A stretch of DNA of 64,000 nucleotides from Geomobilibacter sp964432205. GTDB taxonomy: Bacteria > Desulfobacterota > Desulfuromonadia > Geobacterales > DSM-12255. The notes beneath the pieces are model-generated. The model ran no database searches, was not told the DNA's origin, and saw only the letters and a list, made by a program, of their open reading frames with translations. The position numbers and the translations under genes are program-made. Below are positions 1 through 7,861 of the stretch, piece after piece (the first letter of the stretch is position 1; every line of letters starts with the position of its first letter). The DNA lies in NCBI GenBank assembly GCA_964432205.1, contig CAYSMK010000024.1:1-64000 (forward strand). The letters run 5' to 3'.

Positions 1-1895
1 CCCCCCCGCCCGACCGTGCCGCCGCGCCCATGAAACAGCTTCAGCCGCACCCCGCATTCCTCTGCCACCCGGTGCAGGGCACGGTGGGTCTTGAAGATCT
101 CCCAGCTGCTGGTGAGCATGCCGCCGTCCTTGTTGGAATCTGAATAGCCGATCATGACCTCCTGCCAGCGTCCCCAGGAATCCAGGTAGGGAGCGAACCC
201 GGGATCGGTCCAGAGGGAGCGGCAGATGGACGGGGCGTTGCGCAGGTCCTCGATGGACTCGAACAGCGGTACCGGCATGATGCCCGGATCCCGGCGATCG
301 CTCCTCGCCGCAACAGTCACACCGGATAATTCCAGCAGCCAGATCAGCGACAGGAGATCCTGGCCGCAGCTGGCGCCGCTGATGACGTAGCTGCGTATCG
401 CCTCGGCGGGAAACTCCTGCTTCAGCTGCGCCAGCGTGCGCAGGGTCTCCAGCAGTTCAGCGGTCTGGGGCGATGGCGACTCCGGCAGGGACGGCTGCTC
501 ACGGGAGACGTGCACTGCGCCGACGGCGAGCTCTTCCACTGCCCGGGCGTGGACCCGGGCATGCTGGCGAAGATCGAGGGTATGGAGGTGAAAGCCGAAG
601 GTGGCGAGCTTGCGCCGGACCGGTTCGATCAACCGTCTGGCGAGCAGTTCTCCCCGTTGGCGGCAGAGGCTCTCCTGCAGGAGAGCCAGATCAACTGCCA
701 GCGCACCCTGATCGGTATACGCCTGCCCGTCGTCCGGGGCGAGAAGTGTGCTGCGCAGGCGTTGAACCATGAAGGACGCCAGTCGCCTGTGCAATTCACC
801 GTCAGGGAGGGTGTCGACCACAGCCGCCGCTTTCGGGAACCTCGCGCTATACTCCGCAAGGGTCTGACACAGATCTGCGTCCTCCCCCACCTGGGAACTT
901 GAGGGGGTGAGCAACCGGTACAGTTCCTCCATGTCGCGCAGGTACTCGGCAAGGATCAGCTCACGTGCCTTCTGCAGGGCATCGCGGGTGCATGCGGCGG
1001 TAACGAACGGGTTGCCGTCGCGGTCGCCACCGATCCAGGAGCCGAAACGGACGACCGTCGGCAGGTCGGTCGGCGACATATCGACGCCGTAGACCGCGTG
1101 GAACTCCGTGGCGGTTTCCGTATAGAATCTGGTAACGGCCTGCAGCAGTGCGCCGGGATAATGGTCCATCCCCATGACAATCTCGTCCTGGACCGTCGGC
1201 CTGCGACGGCGGACCTCGTCCGACTGCCACAGGGCAGTGATTTCCGCCAGGATACCCTCCTGGCATTCCTTCGCCTCGGCATCTGCCAGGGGGAGCCGGT
1301 CGAACTCCTCGAGCAGTCGGGCAATGCGGCGCCGCTTGAACAGCACCACCCGCCGCGACACCTCTGTCGGGTGGGCCGTGAAGACCGGCACGACCTCGAT
1401 CCGTGCCAGCCACTCCAGGGCCTGGCCGGCGGAGATTCCGGCATCACGCATCCGCTGCAGGGTCGCCCGCAGCGAGCCGGGCTTGCTCGGCACCCGCGCA
1501 ACATTGTGGGCGCGGCTGCGGCGCTTGCGGTGGTTGGTTTCGGCGAGGTTGGTCAGTTCGAAGAAGGTGGCAAAGGCCTTGGTGATCTGGTGGGACTCGG
1601 TTTCTCCCATTCCCGCGATGATTTCCGTCATCTGCCTGAGCAGTTCCTGCTCCGCAGGGCTCTCAGGGAAGGGGGGCGCCTCGCTGCGTTCCGCCCGGTA
1701 CCTGATCGCCAGGCTGCGCAGCCGTTCCTCCAGAGCGAAGACCTCCTGCCCGGCCTGGGCCAGGATCACCTCCCCCAGCAGCCTGCCCAGGGAGCGGACA
1801 TCCCGGCGCAGGGGAAGCTCCTTGCCCCGTTCGTCACAGCTTGTCAGTTCGTGCAGGCGCTCGGTCTGGTCAGCGGCTTGCCATAAGAGGTCCAT
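1..1895 (-). CDS. ppc: Phosphoenolpyruvate carboxylase, partial (C-terminus lies beyond the window start)
   Basis: This enzyme carboxylates phosphoenolpyruvate with bicarbonate to oxaloacetate and so refills the TCA cycle. The frame runs open from an ATG at 1893-1895 to base 1. The signature blocks appear in order: FTAHPTEVSRR with the catalytic His, FGSWIGGDRDGNPFVTAA, FGFHLHTLDLRQHARVH, YVISGA, PLFESIEDLRNAP, EVMIGYSDSNKDGGMLTSSW and FHGRGGTVGRGG at the edge. About 630 residues are visible of a family norm near 880-930, so roughly the last third is missing. I checked that the start and the GGDRDGNP block share one frame and saw no frameshift. The ATG follows a GGGAGA ribosome binding site. 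The nuclease gene next to it reads in the same direction. Confidence 0.95.
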   Translation of the reverse strand, partial: MDLLWQAADQTERLHELTSCDERGKELPLRRDVRSLGRLLGEVILAQAGQEVFALEERLRSLAIRYRAERSEAPPFPESPAEQELLRQMTEIIAGMGETESHQITKAFATFFELTNLAETNHRKRRSRAHNVARVPSKPGSLRATLQRMRDAGISAGQALEWLARIEVVPVFTAHPTEVSRRVVLFKRRRIARLLEEFDRLPLADAEAKECQEGILAEITALWQSDEVRRRRPTVQDEIVMGMDHYPGALLQAVTRFYTETATEFHAVYGVDMSPTDLPTVVRFGSWIGGDRDGNPFVTAACTRDALQKARELILAEYLRDMEELYRLLTPSSSQVGEDADLCQTLAEYSARFPKAAAVVDTLPDGELHRRLASFMVQRLRSTLLAPDDGQAYTDQGALAVDLALLQESLCRQRGELLARRLIEPVRRKLATFGFHLHTLDLRQHARVHARAVEELAVGAVHVSREQPSLPESPSPQTAELLETLRTLAQLKQEFPAEAIRSYVISGASCGQDLLSLIWLLELSGVTVAARSDRRDPGIMPVPLFESIEDLRNAPSICRSLWTDPGFAPYLDSWGRWQEVMIGYSDSNKDGGMLTSSWEIFKTHRALHRVAEECGVRLKLFHGRGGTVGRG

Positions 1896-1951
1896 GGTGT
1901 CTCCCGGATGAGCTGCGTACGTACGGAATTGACCCAGAGGGAAGGCATAGT

Positions 1952-2527
1952 TCAATAAACATACTTCAAGAATAAATCAGCTAGCAGCCTTTTCCTGAAC
2001 TCCCATGGTGGCTGCGGATTGTTCTGTTGCCAAAGTCCCCGCCTTTCCTTTTGGGCCCGTTCCTCGGCCTGAATATACTCTGGAGCATGGGAACCTTCCA
2101 GGTGCTGGTGGTATGCCCACGCGAATCCATCCCTGAGCATTTCCAGGTTGATGTTCCTATTGCCGAGCCACACCACAGACACGGCACGTTTATTCCGATT
2201 CATCTCCAGGACTTCCACCTTGACCTGCTGCCCCTCAATTTTCCTCTTCAGCGCGTCGAAAGCCTCTTCGCCATATGGTTGTCCAGGCTTGTTGGTGCGG
2301 CTAAACTTGTGGTTGTTCTTCAATTTTTCGGGAGCATCTATTCCGTAAAATCTCACCTTGACCGTGGCGCCAAGAGAATCGGTCACATAGATGGAGTCGC
2401 CGTCGCTAATCTTGGCAACGGTACCCTCGATGATTCTGATCGGCTCTTTTGCCCAGACGGGCAAGGCGATAAGAAGGAAAAGCGAAATAGTGAATAATCG
2501 GCAAGACAAACCAGTCTCCTTTGACAT
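1952..2527 (-). CDS. Secreted staphylococcal-nuclease-like (thermonuclease family) protein
   Basis: 191 residues. Residues 1-26 form a signal peptide with a hydrophobic run (LFTISLFLLIALPVWA) ending in an AxA-like site at WAKE. The rest is an SNase OB-fold: VAKISDGDSIYV, VRFYGIDAPE carrying one catalytic Arg and acidic residues, then KRAVSVVWLGNRNINLEMLRDGFAWAY typical of the family's C-terminal half. Family members are calcium-dependent phosphodiesterases that cut DNA and RNA outside the cytoplasm. The substrate here is unknown. The start follows AGTAGGT directly and has no well-spaced ribosome binding site, so the exact start is less certain than the gene. It lies 56 bases upstream of ppc on the same strand. 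Confidence 0.85.
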   Translation of the reverse strand: MSKETGLSCRLFTISLFLLIALPVWAKEPIRIIEGTVAKISDGDSIYVTDSLGATVKVRFYGIDAPEKLKNNHKFSRTNKPGQPYGEEAFDALKRKIEGQQVKVEVLEMNRNKRAVSVVWLGNRNINLEMLRDGFAWAYHQHLEGSHAPEYIQAEERAQKERRGLWQQNNPQPPWEFRKRLLADLFLKYVY

Positions 2528-3068
2528 ACCTACTGTAAAGCTTACACAGATTCCGAATTGTCGGCAAGCGAAGAGAACCGGTCCCTATTGGAGGCCGGCT
2601 CACATTCTTTCACTCTATTTCGGCTGCAAAAAAGGGTTGCTTGAAAGGAAAAGGGCAGTAACAAGTCCGGGATTGCGGTCACGAGCCGGCCGTTTTTATC
2701 GGTCCATCAGCCATCATTAGTGGTGCTCCAGACATGTATCCGAATAGGTACCCGTTAACCATCGATTATACCTGCTTGCTAATGCCGCTTGAAAACAGTA
2801 TTGCATTACTAATAAATGACACATAAATAGGCATAAAATACTATCGGGAGCTTTACAGTGCTTGATGACCTTGTTCCCTGGTGCGGCGGCTGCACTTTTG
2901 ACGATCTTTGACCGGGCACCGGACGTTGCCGTCAAGGCGCTTCACAATGCGGCATAAGGAACACCGGGGGGGCAAACGGAACAAAATAACCGGCTCATCC
3001 TGGAAAAGGGAGCTGGCGTTTTTTTATCTTGTTTCACACCTAGCCAACATGCTGAAGGTTGCATGAAG
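2528..3068. other. Intergenic stretch without a supported gene
   Basis: About 540 bases between the nuclease start and the tRNA terminator. Short open frames exist on both strands, but none has a credible ribosome binding site or a recognisable protein family. I see no repeat or RNA gene here. Confidence 0.5.
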
Positions 3069-3071
3069 CAA

Positions 3072-3104
3072 AAAGGGCTTACAGCGATAAGCTGTAAACC
3101 CTTT
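3072..3104 (-). terminator. Intrinsic terminator of the tRNA-Arg gene
   Basis: Two 14-base arms (AAAGGGCTTACAGC and GCTGTAAACCCTTT, one mismatch) enclose a 5-base loop. Read on the minus strand, the stem lies just after the tRNA 3' end and is followed by a run of T. Confidence 0.8.
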
Positions 3105-3111
3105 ATCTTAG

Positions 3112-3188
3112 TGGCGTCCCCGAGACGATTCGAACGTCCGGCCCCTTCCTTAGGAGGGAAGTGCTCTATCCTGCTGAGCTACGGGGAC
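3112..3188 (-). tRNA. tRNA-Arg (anticodon CCU)
   Basis: Read on the minus strand, 77 bases fold as a cloverleaf. The acceptor arms are GTCCCCG and CGGGGAC. The anticodon stem CTTCC/GGAAG holds the loop CTCCTAA, giving anticodon CCU, which reads AGG. The T arm contains GTTCGAATC. The 3' CCA is encoded (complement at 3112-3114). The gene stands alone with its own terminator. tRNA-Arg genes are common integration sites, but I see no integrase or attachment duplication beside this one. Confidence 0.93.
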
Positions 3189-3245
3189 ATGAATTGCAAT
3201 TTATAGCTCACCGACTCACGTTTTGCAAGGGGTTTCCCCGCCCGC

Positions 3246-3764
3246 TCAATCGAAGGTGAGGAGGGAATGAACCTTTCCCTTCGGCAGCTTCTGCCGGCCG
3301 TGCAGGAAGTTGAGCTCGGTCATGAAACAGCACTCCACCAGGTCGCCCCCCATCTGCTGCACCATGTCCACCACCGCAGCCATAGTGCCGCCGGTGGCCA
3401 GCACGTCGTCGGCCAGCAGGACCTTCTCGCCCGGCTTGATGGCATCGGTATGGATCTCAAGGGTATCGGTACCGTACTCCAGGTCATAGGTCTTCTTGAA
3501 CGTCTCGGAGGGCAGCTTGCCCGGTTTGCGGACGAGGACCACACCGGCGCCCAGCTTGTAGGCCAGGGCAGCGCCGATGATGAAACCCCGAGCCTCGACA
3601 CCGACCACCTTGTCGACGTGCTGACCGATGTAGCGGTGGGCCAGCAGGTCAACCATCCGCTGGAACGACCTGGCGTCCGCCAGCAGGGTGGTGATGTCCT
3701 TGAAGATGATCCCTTTTTTGGGAAAATCCGGTATGTCGCGAATGATGCTCTTCAGATCGTCCAT
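3246..3764 (-). CDS. apt: Adenine phosphoribosyltransferase
   Basis: 172 residues, the usual length. It salvages adenine by joining it to PRPP to give AMP in the cytoplasm. The N-terminus has the family pattern IRDIPDFPKKGIIFKDITTLL. The PRPP-binding loop VLLADDVLATGGTM is near residue 125, and the block VVGVEARGFIIGAALAYKLG comes before it. It lies 13 bases downstream of rpoS on the same strand and is probably the last gene of a surE-pcm-rpoS-apt run. Confidence 0.96.
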   Translation of the reverse strand: MDDLKSIIRDIPDFPKKGIIFKDITTLLADARSFQRMVDLLAHRYIGQHVDKVVGVEARGFIIGAALAYKLGAGVVLVRKPGKLPSETFKKTYDLEYGTDTLEIHTDAIKPGEKVLLADDVLATGGTMAAVVDMVQQMGGDLVECCFMTELNFLHGRQKLPKGKVHSLLTFD

Positions 3765-3777
3765 GCCTTCTCCTTGC

Positions 3778-4782
3778 CTATTTCGTTTCCATACGGGCCT
3801 TTGCCTGCGCTTCGGCAGTTTCGGCCAGTTTGGTCAGCTTGTCCTTGGTCTTTGCCTCGATCTGCCTGATCCGTTCCCTGGTGACGTTATAGTTCCTTCC
3901 GATCATGTCCAGGGTCTGCGACTCCGCATCTTCCAGACCATAGCGGAGCTTCAGGATATCCCGCTCCTTCTGGTCGAACTCTCCGAGCCACTTCTCCACC
4001 ATCTCGAACTTGTACTTGTTGTCGATCAGCTCTTCCGGCGAGACGTTGTTGCTGTCCTCGATGGTGTCGATCAGGAAGTAGTCGTTATTCTCCCCCATCG
4101 GCCGCTCGATCGAATAGGTCTTCTTGAGCAGGACCATGAGCCGGCGGACATAGGCCGGGTTGGAATCCATGGCCGCGGCCACCTCTTTCACCGACGGTTC
4201 GCGGTTCATCTTCTGCATCTGCTCGCGGGTCACCTTGAGCATCTTGTTGATGTCGTCGGAGACGTGCACCGGCAGGCGGATGGTCCTGGACTGGTTGACC
4301 AGTGCCCGTTCGATGGACTGCCGGATCCACCAGGTGGCGTAGGTGGAGAAACGGCACTCCTTGGAGAGCTTGAACCGCTCAACCGCCTTGATGAGCCCCA
4401 TGTTTCCCTCTTCGATCAGATCGAGAAAAGGGAGCCCGCGGTTGATGTACCGCTTGGCGATCTTCACCACGAGACGCAGATTGGATTCGATCATCTTGTC
4501 CCGGGCCGCTTTCTCACCAAGAGCGATCCGGCCCGCCAACTCCTTCTCCTCGTCGGCGGTCAGGAGCTTGGTCTTCTGGATGTCGCGCAGGTAGAGCTTG
4601 ATGGCGTCATCGAAGTGCTCCTCGACCGGAACACGGACCTCTTCCTCCTCTTCCAGCTCTTCCTCTTCGGCCGCCAGGGTCTCGGGGTCGGGCTCGAGGA
4701 AATCATCCGTCTGATCAGCCTGGGTCTCTTCACCGTTTTCTATCGAAAGATCTTCATTATCCATTGGCAACTCCGGTTTCAT
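3778..4782 (-). CDS. rpoS: RNA polymerase sigma factor RpoS (stationary phase / general stress)
   Basis: A sigma-70 family factor of 334 residues. An acidic N-terminal stretch (EEEELEEEEEV) precedes region 1.2 (DAIKLYLRDIQKTKLLT). Region 2 follows with NLRLVVKIAKRY, DLIEEGNMGLIKAVERF and FSTYATWWIRQSIERAL, then regions 3 and 4 ending in the helix-turn-helix NVTRERIRQIEAKTKDKL. I chose the ATG at 4780-4782 because it overlaps the pcm stop as ATGA and follows GGAGG; an upstream in-frame Met would run into pcm. RpoS rather than RpoD is inferred from the short region between 1.2 and 2, the pcm-rpoS order and the length. In Geobacter RpoS controls stress and stationary-phase genes. Confidence 0.92.
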   Translation of the reverse strand: MKPELPMDNEDLSIENGEETQADQTDDFLEPDPETLAAEEEELEEEEEVRVPVEEHFDDAIKLYLRDIQKTKLLTADEEKELAGRIALGEKAARDKMIESNLRLVVKIAKRYINRGLPFLDLIEEGNMGLIKAVERFKLSKECRFSTYATWWIRQSIERALVNQSRTIRLPVHVSDDINKMLKVTREQMQKMNREPSVKEVAAAMDSNPAYVRRLMVLLKKTYSIERPMGENNDYFLIDTIEDSNNVSPEELIDNKYKFEMVEKWLGEFDQKERDILKLRYGLEDAESQTLDMIGRNYNVTRERIRQIEAKTKDKLTKLAETAEAQAKARMETK

Positions 4783-5432
4783 TGATCCTCCGAACCCCAA
4801 CCGTACTTTCCTACCAGCCGCACGAACCGGCACCCCACCGACTGTTCCTGGACAATGGTGCCGTCTTCCCGTTTCCTGATCCTTATCAGTACCTGCGAGT
4901 ACAGGTCTCCCACCGGGATCACCAGCCTGCCGCCCGGTGCCAGTTGATCGACGAGCCCCGACGGGATGGACGGGGAGCCGGCAGTGACCATGATGGCGTC
5001 AAAGGGTGCCTCACTCTCCCAGCCGAGGGTACCGTCGTCCACCTTCACGTTGACATTGGCGTATCCCAGGCTGTCGAGCACCTTGCGGGCCTTGCTTGCA
5101 AGGGGGACGATCCGTTCCACGGTATAGACCCGATCGGCCAGGAGCGACAGGATCGCTGCCTGGTACCCGGAACCGGTGCCGACCTCCAGGACCTTTTCCC
5201 GGCCGGTCAACTCCAGGAGTTCGGTCATCAGGGCTACCATGTAGGGCTGGGAAATGGTCTGTTTCCCACCGATGGGGAGCGGGGAGTCGCTGTAGGCCTG
5301 GGCCGACATCGCTTCTTCCACGAACAGGTGGCGGGGAACCTTCAGTATGGCATCGATCACCCGGCGGTCCTTGATGCCGCGGCCGACGATCTGGGTTTCC
5401 ACCATCCGTTTTCTGGCGATGTCAAAGTTCAT
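4779..5432 (-). CDS. pcm: Protein-L-isoaspartate O-methyltransferase
   Basis: 217 residues. It repairs damaged proteins by SAM-dependent methylation of L-isoaspartyl residues. SAM motif I VLEVGTGSGYQAAIL is near residue 80, with the family blocks QTISQPYMVALMTELL before it and DAIMVTAGSPSIPSGLVDQLAPGGRLVIPVG after it. Its stop overlaps the rpoS start by four bases, so the two are translationally coupled, as in many proteobacteria that keep pcm beside rpoS. Confidence 0.95.
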   Translation of the reverse strand: MNFDIARKRMVETQIVGRGIKDRRVIDAILKVPRHLFVEEAMSAQAYSDSPLPIGGKQTISQPYMVALMTELLELTGREKVLEVGTGSGYQAAILSLLADRVYTVERIVPLASKARKVLDSLGYANVNVKVDDGTLGWESEAPFDAIMVTAGSPSIPSGLVDQLAPGGRLVIPVGDLYSQVLIRIRKREDGTIVQEQSVGCRFVRLVGKYGWGSEDQ

Positions 5433-5489
5433 AAAATCACACTGCTTCCCGAAAATTCGACAAACTATAGCAAATGGGTTGGGTAAAGT

Positions 5490-6242
5490 CTACATTCCGG
5501 TTAAGGGCCATTCCTTAAGGGTGGCAAAGGACTGATAGTTGGTCAGGTCCAGGTGCAGCGGGGTAATGGAGACATGCCCCCTGGAGACCGCGGCAAAATC
5601 GGTCCCCTCGATATCCTGAAAATTCAGCTCAGAGGTGCCGATCCAGTAGTAGTTGCGCCCACGGGGATCCACCTTGTCCACGATGGTGCCTTCGTAGCGA
5701 CGTTTTCCCTGGGCCGTGATCAACGGCTTCAGGAGTTTTTCCATGGGCAGGTCGGGGACGTTCAGGTTGAGAAAGGTATCGCGGGGGAGTCCGCGCTGCG
5801 AAACCTTCTGCAACAGTGTTGCCGCCCAGTGCGCCGCCGCGGGATAGTTTTCCCCGCCGCTATCGGTCACCAGGGAGACGGCAATGGCGGGAATCCCCAT
5901 CAGGGTCGCTTCCCGTGCCCCGGCCACGGTTCCGGAGTAGATGACGTCATCTCCCAGGTTCCCGCCACGATTGATTCCGGAAACCACCACGTCCGGGTGG
6001 AAGTCAAGCAGACTGTGAACCCCCAGGTTGACGCAATCCGCGGGGGTACCGTCCACCGCGAACCAGTTGGGAGCGATCCGTTCGGCCCTGAGTGGATGGT
6101 GCAGGGTCAGGGCGTGCCCGACGGCACTTCGCTCCCGGTCCGGAGCCACCACGGCCACCTCGCCGAGGCGGGCCAGCCCTTCGGCAAGCGCCCGGATGCC
6201 CGGCGCCTGAATACCGTCGTCGTTGGTAACCAGAATCTTCAT
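5490..6242 (-). CDS. surE: 5'/3'-nucleotidase SurE
   Basis: 250 residues. A metal-dependent nucleotidase acting on nucleoside monophosphates, part of the stress-survival group with pcm and rpoS. The N-terminus MKILVTNDDGIQAPGI carries the metal-binding Asp pair. VVSGINRGGNLGDDVIYSGT and GTPADCV are also diagnostic. I placed the start at this Met, preceded by GGAGAA, rather than 15 codons upstream, because the family begins here. It lies 57 bases upstream of pcm. Confidence 0.95.
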   Translation of the reverse strand: MKILVTNDDGIQAPGIRALAEGLARLGEVAVVAPDRERSAVGHALTLHHPLRAERIAPNWFAVDGTPADCVNLGVHSLLDFHPDVVVSGINRGGNLGDDVIYSGTVAGAREATLMGIPAIAVSLVTDSGGENYPAAAHWAATLLQKVSQRGLPRDTFLNLNVPDLPMEKLLKPLITAQGKRRYEGTIVDKVDPRGRNYYWIGTSELNFQDIEGTDFAAVSRGHVSITPLHLDLTNYQSFATLKEWPLTGM

Positions 6243-6269
6243 GCAGGTTCTCCACCAATTTAATGGGAG

Positions 6270-6318
6270 GGTTGCCTCCACCCTCACCCCAACCCTCTCC
6301 CTGAGGTAGAGGGGGCTT
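6270..6318. repeat. Intergenic palindromic repeat of the CCCTCACCC / AGAGGG type
   Basis: Between surE and gluQ, a C/T-rich arm with CCCTCTCCCT is followed by AGGTAGAGGG. Related C/T-rich hairpins lie at 13427-13500 and 29370-29455. They may act as terminators or be remnants of small mobile repeats. Confidence 0.5.
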
Positions 6319-6323
6319 TAAGA

Positions 6324-7280
6324 TTAGTCTGTCATGGCAGGAGTAAGGGGGCCGCCGCAAACCGGTATTCGGACAGGGTCAAAATGCTCCCTGCCCCAGG
6401 CAAGGATCTCGGCAGCAGGAGCCGCCGACAGGCCGGCGGGCAGTTCCTGACCGAGAAACCTGAGCGCGGCCGCCACCAGCCGCCCCCCTGCCTGCGCCAG
6501 ATCAAGCCCTTGGGCGATGGAGACGGCGTTGTCCCGCTTGGAAAGTTTCCCCCCACCAGAACCGGCCACCAGCGGCAGGTGGGAGTAAGATGGCTGACTG
6601 AAGCCAAGAAGCCGCTGCAAGTAAATCTGCCGCGGGGTCGATGTCAATAGGTCCGCCCCTCTCACGACCTGGGTGACCCCCATCGCGTCATCGTCAACCA
6701 CCACGGCCAGGTGATAGGCGAACGGTCCGTCGGCGCGTTTTACCACGAAATCGCCGCAGCTGGTCGCCAAATTCTGGCACTGCTCACCAACAATCCCGTC
6801 CCGAAAGGTTATCGTTTCGTCCGGCACCGGCACCCGCACCCGGAAGGCACGGGGCACCTTGCCGACACCGAGCCCCGACCGGCACGAGCCCGGGTACGGC
6901 AGTTCGCTGTCACCATGGGGAGCGGATGCGAGCCGGGCGATCTCGGCACGGGAACAGCCGCAGGGATAGAGCAGCCCCCAAGCGGCAAGCCGTTCCAGGG
7001 CTGCCTGGTAATGCGTGTCGCGACGGCTTTGCCAGACCACCTCCCCATCCCAGTGAAGGCCGAGGCGTTCCAGGGTGCGCAGGATATCATCGGCCATCCC
7101 CGGCACGACCCGGGGCTGATCCAGGTCCTCCATGCGCATCAGCCATCGACCGCCACTCCGCCTTGCCAGGAGATAGCTGCCAACAGCAGCAACCAGAGAC
7201 CCGAGGTGCAGCGGCCCGGTGGGAGACGGGGCAAACCGGCCGACAACCTCTATTTTTCCCTGCTCACTCCGTGTATTCAT
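6324..7280 (-). CDS. gluQ: Glutamyl-Q tRNA(Asp) synthetase
   Basis: 318 residues. It charges glutamate onto the queuosine base of tRNA-Asp. It is a short GluRS catalytic domain without the anticodon-binding part. The HIGH-type motif is in FAPSPTGPLHLGSL and the KMSKS-type motif is KLSKRDNA. A Cys cluster (YPCGCSRAEI and PGSCR) suits the zinc site of the GluQ group. I start at the Met of MNTRSEQGK, because residues upstream are encoded by a tandem repeat and do not resemble protein. No clear ribosome binding site lies before this ATG, and the sequence just upstream is the repeat at 7289-7323. Confidence 0.9.
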   Translation of the reverse strand: MNTRSEQGKIEVVGRFAPSPTGPLHLGSLVAAVGSYLLARRSGGRWLMRMEDLDQPRVVPGMADDILRTLERLGLHWDGEVVWQSRRDTHYQAALERLAAWGLLYPCGCSRAEIARLASAPHGDSELPYPGSCRSGLGVGKVPRAFRVRVPVPDETITFRDGIVGEQCQNLATSCGDFVVKRADGPFAYHLAVVVDDDAMGVTQVVRGADLLTSTPRQIYLQRLLGFSQPSYSHLPLVAGSGGGKLSKRDNAVSIAQGLDLAQAGGRLVAAALRFLGQELPAGLSAAPAAEILAWGREHFDPVRIPVCGGPLTPAMTD

Positions 7281-7288
7281 GCCGGTAA

Positions 7289-7323
7289 GGATCGAGGATC
7301 GAGGATCGAGGATCGAGGATCGA
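7289..7323. repeat. Tandem repeat, 5 exact copies of a 7-base unit (GGATCGA)
   Basis: Five perfect copies occupy the leader of gluQ, ending 8 bases before its ATG on the minus strand. This is where a ribosome binding site would be expected. Copy number is likely to vary between strains. Confidence 0.9.
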
Positions 7324-7396
7324 AAGAAGCTCATCCATTTCAGGTACCAATGTAAGCTTTTTCCTCGCTCCTTTATCCTCGGACCTCGTTCCTGCT

Positions 7397-7711
7397 CTAT
7401 TCTACAAACGAACAGCAGTAGTCGGTAAGCGTCTTCACCCGCATGGTGAATTTGGAATTTGCCGGCACGTCGAACGACTGCCCCTCCCGGATCTGGCGCC
7501 ATTCCTGGGTTCCGGGCAGGAGAACGTCGAGGTCACCGGCAAGGATTTCCATGATCTCGGCACCGGAGGTGGTGAACTCGTACTCTCCCGGCTGCATGAT
7601 CCCCAGGGTCTTCTTGCTGCTATCCGGAAAAACGATGGTACGACTGGTCACCCCACCGTTGAAAAAGACGTTCGCCTTGCGGATAACGGTTACGTTTGTG
7701 AATTCGGACAT
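7397..7711 (-). CDS. ppnP: Pyrimidine/purine nucleoside phosphorylase (DUF1255, cupin fold)
   Basis: 104 residues. The family cleaves several nucleosides with phosphate to free base and ribose-1-phosphate. It is a single small cupin domain with recognisable blocks FNGGVTSRTIVFPDSSKKTL, EYEFTTSGAEIMEILAGDLD and FDVPANSKFTMRV. The ATG at 7709-7711 follows AGGAGG at the right spacing, so the ten upstream codons are excluded. It lies 116 bases from gluQ and is probably a separate unit, divergent from the rtcB operon. Confidence 0.9.
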   Translation of the reverse strand: MSEFTNVTVIRKANVFFNGGVTSRTIVFPDSSKKTLGIMQPGEYEFTTSGAEIMEILAGDLDVLLPGTQEWRQIREGQSFDVPANSKFTMRVKTLTDYCCSFVE

Positions 7712-7861
7712 ATGTCGCCTCCTTGATGTCGTAGTGTACAAGTTAAATAGAATGGCTGACCGGTGCTGTCAACAAAAACCCTTACCGTCGCCGGGTGGCA
7801 CCCCTTGACAGGTGTGGTATAGTTCCATCATCGCACGTTATCTTGAGTAAGGATCACACCA

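Noticed and set aside
1098..1886. Long plus-strand open frames opposite ppc (and similar ones opposite carB, lepA, recG)
   Set aside because: They mirror GC-rich genes on the other strand and lack start signals; the minus-strand proteins are clearly conserved.
2717..2935. A 72-codon open frame on the minus strand between the nuclease and tRNA genes
   Set aside because: No ribosome binding site, no recognisable pattern, and unlike-protein composition.
3112..3188. tRNA-Arg as an integration site of a genomic island
   Set aside because: No integrase and no direct repeat of the tRNA 3' end could be seen within the flanking sequence.
7289..7323. Short regular repeats as a CRISPR array
   Set aside because: The units are 7 bases, contiguous and without spacers; there are no cas genes in the window.
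7796..7830. TGGCACCCCTTGAC before rtcB as a sigma-54 promoter, since rtcB is sigma-54 controlled in E. coli
   Set aside because: The distance from GG to the next usable GC/GA is wrong for -24/-12, and no RtcR-type activator lies nearby.
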